This document shows, piece after piece, positions 23,850-26,814 of a stretch of 26,814 bases of DNA; position 1 is the first letter of the stretch, and the number at the start of each line of letters is the position of its first letter. Origin of the DNA: DATAGZ01 sp036263455. Its GTDB lineage: Bacteria > Pseudomonadota > Alphaproteobacteria > Dongiales > Dongiaceae. The notes under the pieces were generated by a model. The model saw only the letters and a list, made by a program, of their open reading frames with translations, made no database searches and had not been told where the DNA came from. The position numbers were made by a program, and so were the translations under genes. The DNA lies in contig DATAGZ010000015.1 in assembly GCA_036263455.1 (NCBI GenBank), positions 1-26,814 on the forward strand. The letters are read 5' to 3'.

Positions 23850-26240
23850 CTAGGGGTGATTGGGCACTGGGAGGGTTGGGTGGAAATAGGGAGCCAGGGT
23901 CGGATCGCCCACCACATAGGGATATTCGGCCAGCGTCCCGCCGTGAGCCTGGCTCTGCTGCTGGTGGACCGCAAAGATAATCTCGTGATTGGCGAGTAGC
24001 TGATCCAGAGACAGGTTAGTTCCCGCCGTACCCTGTAAAATCGCGACATCCGTCCAGCCGCCCGTCTGCTGGAAGATTTGGGCAAAGGTCGTTTTGCTAT
24101 CGACGTTGATCTGAACGTGATAGTCGCCGGAGCCGTTTACCTGCACGACACGGACATATTGCGCAAGCGTGGCGCCGGTCTGGTCATGGTCCGAATCGAA
24201 GCCGGTAATATTGGTGAAAGTAGTGGAGGAGGTGATCGCCGCAGTCGCCGCGCTATTCAGGCTGGTACCATGGTAGAAGAGGTTGGTCAGCAGCGGGCTC
24301 AAATCCAGAATATCCGCGTTGGCATCCGACGTGACGTTGCCGGCATGGAAATCGGTGATGATATTGAGCGTGTCATGGGTGTCTCCATTAACTTGATTAT
24401 TTGCCTTGACCATTCCGTCAAACACGAACGTGTCGTGCCCGGCTCCACCCGTCATGGTATTCAGCCCCGAATATTCCTCGATCACGTCGTCGCCGTTGCC
24501 GCCATAGAGGAAGTCATCGCCGCTCAGCCCACCGGTCAGGTAATCGTTGTTGTTCCCGCCATAGACGGTATCGTTTCCAGGTCCCGCGAAAATCAGGTCG
24601 TTGCCGTCCCCACCGGTCAGCACGTCGTCGCCGATGCCGGCACGGAAATAATCGTTCCCGGCCCCGCCATCGATCGTGTCGTTCGACCAGCCACCGAACA
24701 GCCGGTCGTCATTGGCCGAGCCGAGATAGGTCTCCACATTAAAGAACGTCCCGACATAGGTGCCCGAGGCATTCTGGTAGGTATAGAAACCGTCATGCCC
24801 CTGCCCCTGGAAGGCCACCGGGTAATATTGGTGGTTGGGGTCCAGCACCTCGGGGAAATAGCTGGTGAGATTGAGCGTGATGCCCGTCGCCGCATGCGCG
24901 AAGCTCAACGTATCCTTGCCGGCACCGCCATCGAGAGTATCGTCGCCGCCACCACCTTCAAGCGTATCGTTGCCGAGGCCGCCGAAGAGCTTGTTGGCAT
25001 GTACGTCCCCCATGATCGTATCGTCGGCGCCTGTACCAAAGACGGCGGCGAAGTTCACATAAGTCCCCGCTGTGGACAGAACGCCCAAGGTAAGATTGGC
25101 ACCTCCACCGGTATAAGCCGTGAAGTTCAGAACATCGTTACCGCCGCGACCGTCGATCGTCATGCTCGCATCCGGTGCCACGTTGAAAACATCGTCGCCG
25201 GCCGAGCCATAGAAATCGGTAATGTTATAATACGACGTCCGAACGGTGTCGGCGGCGGCTTGATCTACTACCGAGCCTTTTGTCACTCCTAGAGTAAGAT
25301 CGAATAGGAGACCGCCGCCGCGATAAGCGCTATAATCCAGACGATTGTGCTCGCCGTTCTTCAGTGATCCTCCATCGACCGCATCGATTCCGCCTGAGGC
25401 GCGGATGATATCGTTTCCCAGACCGCCATTGAACACGTCGTTGGCGCTGCTGCCGATAAAGGTGTCCGCAAGCGCGGTTCCATTAACCGTCTGGATATGC
25501 GTGAACGTCACGGTCGAGCCATCGGCATAGGCGGCGGTACCGCTAGTGCCGTCGGACATGGAAATTGTCGCGCCCGCAGCACCGCCGATAGCGTCAAAAC
25601 CGTTTTGTATATTTAAAGTATTCACACCGCCGCCGCCATCGATGGTGGAACGGCCGTGACCCCCGGCTGAAATCAAATCGGTGCCAGAACCGCCATAGAT
25701 GTGATCATTGCCGCCGCCGCCAACCAGAATGTTGAGGCCTGCCGCCTCCCGGATGGTGTTGTCGTGGCTGTCGCCGAAAATCACGTCGCTGTGGCCGGTT
25801 CCGATCACCTCCTCGACGTCTACTGCGCCAGGTCCGACCGATGAAAGATTCTTGGGATCCGTGATGCCTGCGGTATTGAAATTGATAATCAGGCCGCCGC
25901 TGAACTTCTGATAGGAGGCAATGTCATAGCCTGCCCCGCCGACGATATTGATGGTCTGATCCGATGGCGCGTAGATCAGGTCGTCGCCGGCATCTCCATA
26001 GACCGCCACCACGCTCTGGCTGAGACCGGAATTTGGCGTGTTGAGATCGGTTCCATAAATCGTATCGTTCCCTGTCGTACCGGCATAATAATAGAAGGGG
26101 GCAATCGGGGAGGCAGTGCCGCTTGGCGACCATCGGACAAGATGGCCGCCAAGCGCGGCCTGGGTCACGAGACTGAAGCTGGTGTCGCTCTGGACAGCAC
26201 TTTCAACATGATTTTCATCATAAAAAAAACGAAATCGCAT
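23850..26240 (-). CDS. RTX calcium-binding protein with type I secretion C-terminal domain (VCA0849-like) and extra tail
   Basis: The 796-aa protein has no N-terminal signal peptide. Residues ~50-600 carry several blocks of RTX nonapeptides (e.g. GGAGNDYFRAGIGDDVLTGG at about 525-544), separated by spacers of 40-60 residues. Residues ~600-750 match the type I secretion C-terminal domain of the VCA0849 kind: GGAGHDTFVFD, then ITDFHAGNVTSDANADILDL and SPLL, TLAQYVRVVQ, HVQINVDS and LSLDQLLANHE. A tail of about 37 residues, HQQQSQAHGGTLAEYPYV to PVPNHP, follows. The protein binds Ca2+ outside the cell and folds there; the enzymatic or adhesive role is unknown. Start ATG 26240 has GGAGG 5 nt upstream. 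The exporter genes are not in the window. Confidence 0.9.
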   Translation of the reverse strand: MRFRFFYDENHVESAVQSDTSFSLVTQAALGGHLVRWSPSGTASPIAPFYYYAGTTGNDTIYGTDLNTPNSGLSQSVVAVYGDAGDDLIYAPSDQTINIVGGAGYDIASYQKFSGGLIINFNTAGITDPKNLSSVGPGAVDVEEVIGTGHSDVIFGDSHDNTIREAAGLNILVGGGGNDHIYGGSGTDLISAGGHGRSTIDGGGGVNTLNIQNGFDAIGGAAGATISMSDGTSGTAAYADGSTVTFTHIQTVNGTALADTFIGSSANDVFNGGLGNDIIRASGGIDAVDGGSLKNGEHNRLDYSAYRGGGLLFDLTLGVTKGSVVDQAAADTVRTSYYNITDFYGSAGDDVFNVAPDASMTIDGRGGNDVLNFTAYTGGGANLTLGVLSTAGTYVNFAAVFGTGADDTIMGDVHANKLFGGLGNDTLEGGGGDDTLDGGAGKDTLSFAHAATGITLNLTSYFPEVLDPNHQYYPVAFQGQGHDGFYTYQNASGTYVGTFFNVETYLGSANDDRLFGGWSNDTIDGGAGNDYFRAGIGDDVLTGGDGNDLIFAGPGNDTVYGGNNNDYLTGGLSGDDFLYGGNGDDVIEEYSGLNTMTGGAGHDTFVFDGMVKANNQVNGDTHDTLNIITDFHAGNVTSDANADILDLSPLLTNLFYHGTSLNSAATAAITSSTTFTNITGFDSDHDQTGATLAQYVRVVQVNGSGDYHVQINVDSKTTFAQIFQQTGGWTDVAILQGTAGTNLSLDQLLANHEIIFAVHQQQSQAHGGTLAEYPYVVGDPTLAPYFHPTLPVPNHP
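23856..23967 (-). repeat. Direct repeat copy 1: 3' coding end of RTX gene (112 nt)
   Basis: This segment is 108/112 identical to 26557-26668. All four differences are transitions. It encodes most of the shared C-terminal tail, and identity drops upstream, where the proteins remain similar but the DNA has diverged. Confidence 0.9.
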
Positions 26241-26516
26241 GGCGGCCTCCTGCCTTAAGGATTCGCCAACCTTAACATTTTCCTTAGAGCGTGGCTATAA
26301 GTTTTCCGAAATTTCAGCGGTTTGCCGGGTTTTTCATTAATGGGATGTTAATTTTCTCTAGCATTTAACAGGCTCTCGTTTCCGATTGCCTCAGAGGGAC
26401 GTATTTTTATTTTTTAAAAATAATTTTTGTCAGACAGGCCCAATTTCAAATCGAGGAAGTTCTTTTTGACAGCGGTGTCTGCGCACAGAAACAGCCTGGT
26501 TTTCACGAATGGGATT
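26241..26516 (-). promoter_or_regulatory. A+T-rich upstream region of the 796-aa RTX gene with AT dyad
   Basis: This gap contains no gene. It holds a long A+T-rich stretch; 28 of the 30 bases 26401-26430 are A or T, with the perfect 8-bp inverted repeat TATTTTTA/TAAAAATA (26402-26409 and 26415-26422). No convincing -35/-10 pair could be set. A+T-rich promoters of secreted proteins in alphaproteobacteria are often bound by MucR/Ros-type or H-NS-like silencers; that this applies here is inference. Confidence 0.4.
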
Positions 26517-26544
26517 GGCGGGAGGCTGCAAGTAGCCTCCCGCC
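26517..26544 (-). terminator. Perfect 11-bp hairpin after the partial RTX gene
   Basis: GGCGGGAGGCT (26517-26527) and its exact complement (26534-26544) surround a 6-nt loop, 6 nt after the stop of the right-edge RTX gene. No U-run follows, but the stem is strong. It separates the two tandem RTX genes' transcription. Confidence 0.6.
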
Positions 26545-26550
26545 ACCGCG

Positions 26551-26814
26551 TCACCCGTGATTGGGTACTGGGAGGGTTGGGTGGAAATAGGGGGCCAGGG
26601 TCGGGTCGCCCACCACATAGGGATATTCGGCCAGCGTCCCGCCGTGGGCCTGGCTCTGCTGCTGGTGGGGCGCGAACAGGATCTCATGATTAGCGAGTAA
26701 TTGATCCAGCGTCAGATTGTTCCCCGCCGTTCCCTGCAGCACCGCCACATCCGTCCAGCCACCCGCCAGGCCCTCGAACTTCGCGAAGGCCTGGTTGGCG
26801 TCGACATTGACCTG
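26551..26814 (-). CDS. C-terminal end of a second RTX-type secreted protein (cut by the window edge)
   Basis: The 87 visible residues (QVNVDANQAFAKFEGLAGG, then WTDVAVLQGTAGNNLTLDQL and onward) align without gaps to the last 88 residues of the 796-aa RTX protein. The last part, from HQQQSQAHGG to PVPNH, is identical over 37 residues. So this is the end of a paralogous protein with the same VCA0849-like secretion domain and tail. The N-terminal and repeat parts lie beyond base 26814. It probably arose by tandem duplication; the neighbouring copy has its own promoter region and terminator. Confidence 0.85.
   Translation of the reverse strand, partial: QVNVDANQAFAKFEGLAGGWTDVAVLQGTAGNNLTLDQLLANHEILFAPHQQQSQAHGGTLAEYPYVVGDPTLAPYFHPTLPVPNHG
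26557..26668 (-). repeat. Direct repeat copy 2: 3' coding end of RTX gene (112 nt)
   Basis: This is the partner of 23856-23967, about 2.7 kb away in the same orientation, differing at four positions. The high DNA identity limited to the tail-coding part suggests recent gene conversion, recombination, or strong selection on this segment. Confidence 0.9.

Noticed and set aside
23538..23999. Plus-strand frame of 153 codons across the gap and RTX 3' end
   Set aside because: It covers hairpins, the leader dyad and antisense RTX coding sequence, has no ribosome-binding site and no family resemblance.
24078..25292. 404-codon frame opposite the RTX gene
   Set aside because: Val/Ile/Ala-rich mirror of the glycine-aspartate repeats; not a gene.

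Overview
The window looks like chromosomal DNA of a G+C-rich alphaproteobacterium; the order or genus cannot be fixed from the sequence alone. Three things support this: an F1-only ATP synthase operon in the order atpH-A-G-D-C without F0 genes, the infA-maf-RNase E/G-yacG-tRNA-Phe block, and RTX secretion substrates of the kind common in that class. Many start codons are GTG, and genes are tightly packed with 1-8 nt overlaps.

Layout. Positions 1-1469 (+) hold the 3' part of an RTX calcium-binding protein that carries a one-base frameshift near 399. A tight hairpin follows. On the minus strand come moaB and slt (coupled by a 1-nt overlap) and then the complete F1 ATP synthase operon (3858-8739). 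A host-attachment-family gene (-) and a DUF1993 gene (+) are divergent at 8961-10059. The infA operon (+) runs from 10189 to the tRNA-Phe gene ending at 12215.

Right after the tRNA sits one very large minus-strand gene (12255-16328, 1357 aa). Its G+C content is clearly lower than its surroundings: 59 of 120 bases at 13561-13680, against 83 of 120 at 17581-17700. It encodes an XRE-type helix-turn-helix, a nuclease-like domain with conserved GWDG and WEL blocks, a STAND-like NTPase core with a degenerate P-loop, and a long helical region ending in a compact signature. I think it is a horizontally acquired, stand-alone defence (anti-phage) or sensor protein inserted at the tRNA-Phe locus. It is the best candidate for a poorly described system in this window.

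Next come a competence/damage-inducible (CinA N-domain) gene and a lipoprotein on the minus strand. Divergent from them is a translationally coupled plus-strand operon of map, radC, an aldehyde dehydrogenase and a LigB-type extradiol dioxygenase. This converges on uvrB (-). Upstream of uvrB is a 49-aa membrane peptide gene with a strong Shine-Dalgarno sequence and a perfect 10-bp dyad in its leader.

The right end (23850-26814) holds two tandem minus-strand RTX proteins, the second cut by the window edge. They share an almost identical C-terminal tail: 37 identical residues, and 108 of 112 nt identical. This tail extends beyond the usual type I secretion C-terminal domain. The DNA before the complete one is strongly A+T-rich.

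How the genes work together: most of the window is housekeeping (energy, translation initiation, peptidoglycan turnover, DNA repair, protein maturation). Accessory content is confined to the RTX surface/secreted proteins at both ends and the single large gene beside the tRNA. No insertion sequence, CRISPR array, integrase or complete prophage is visible.
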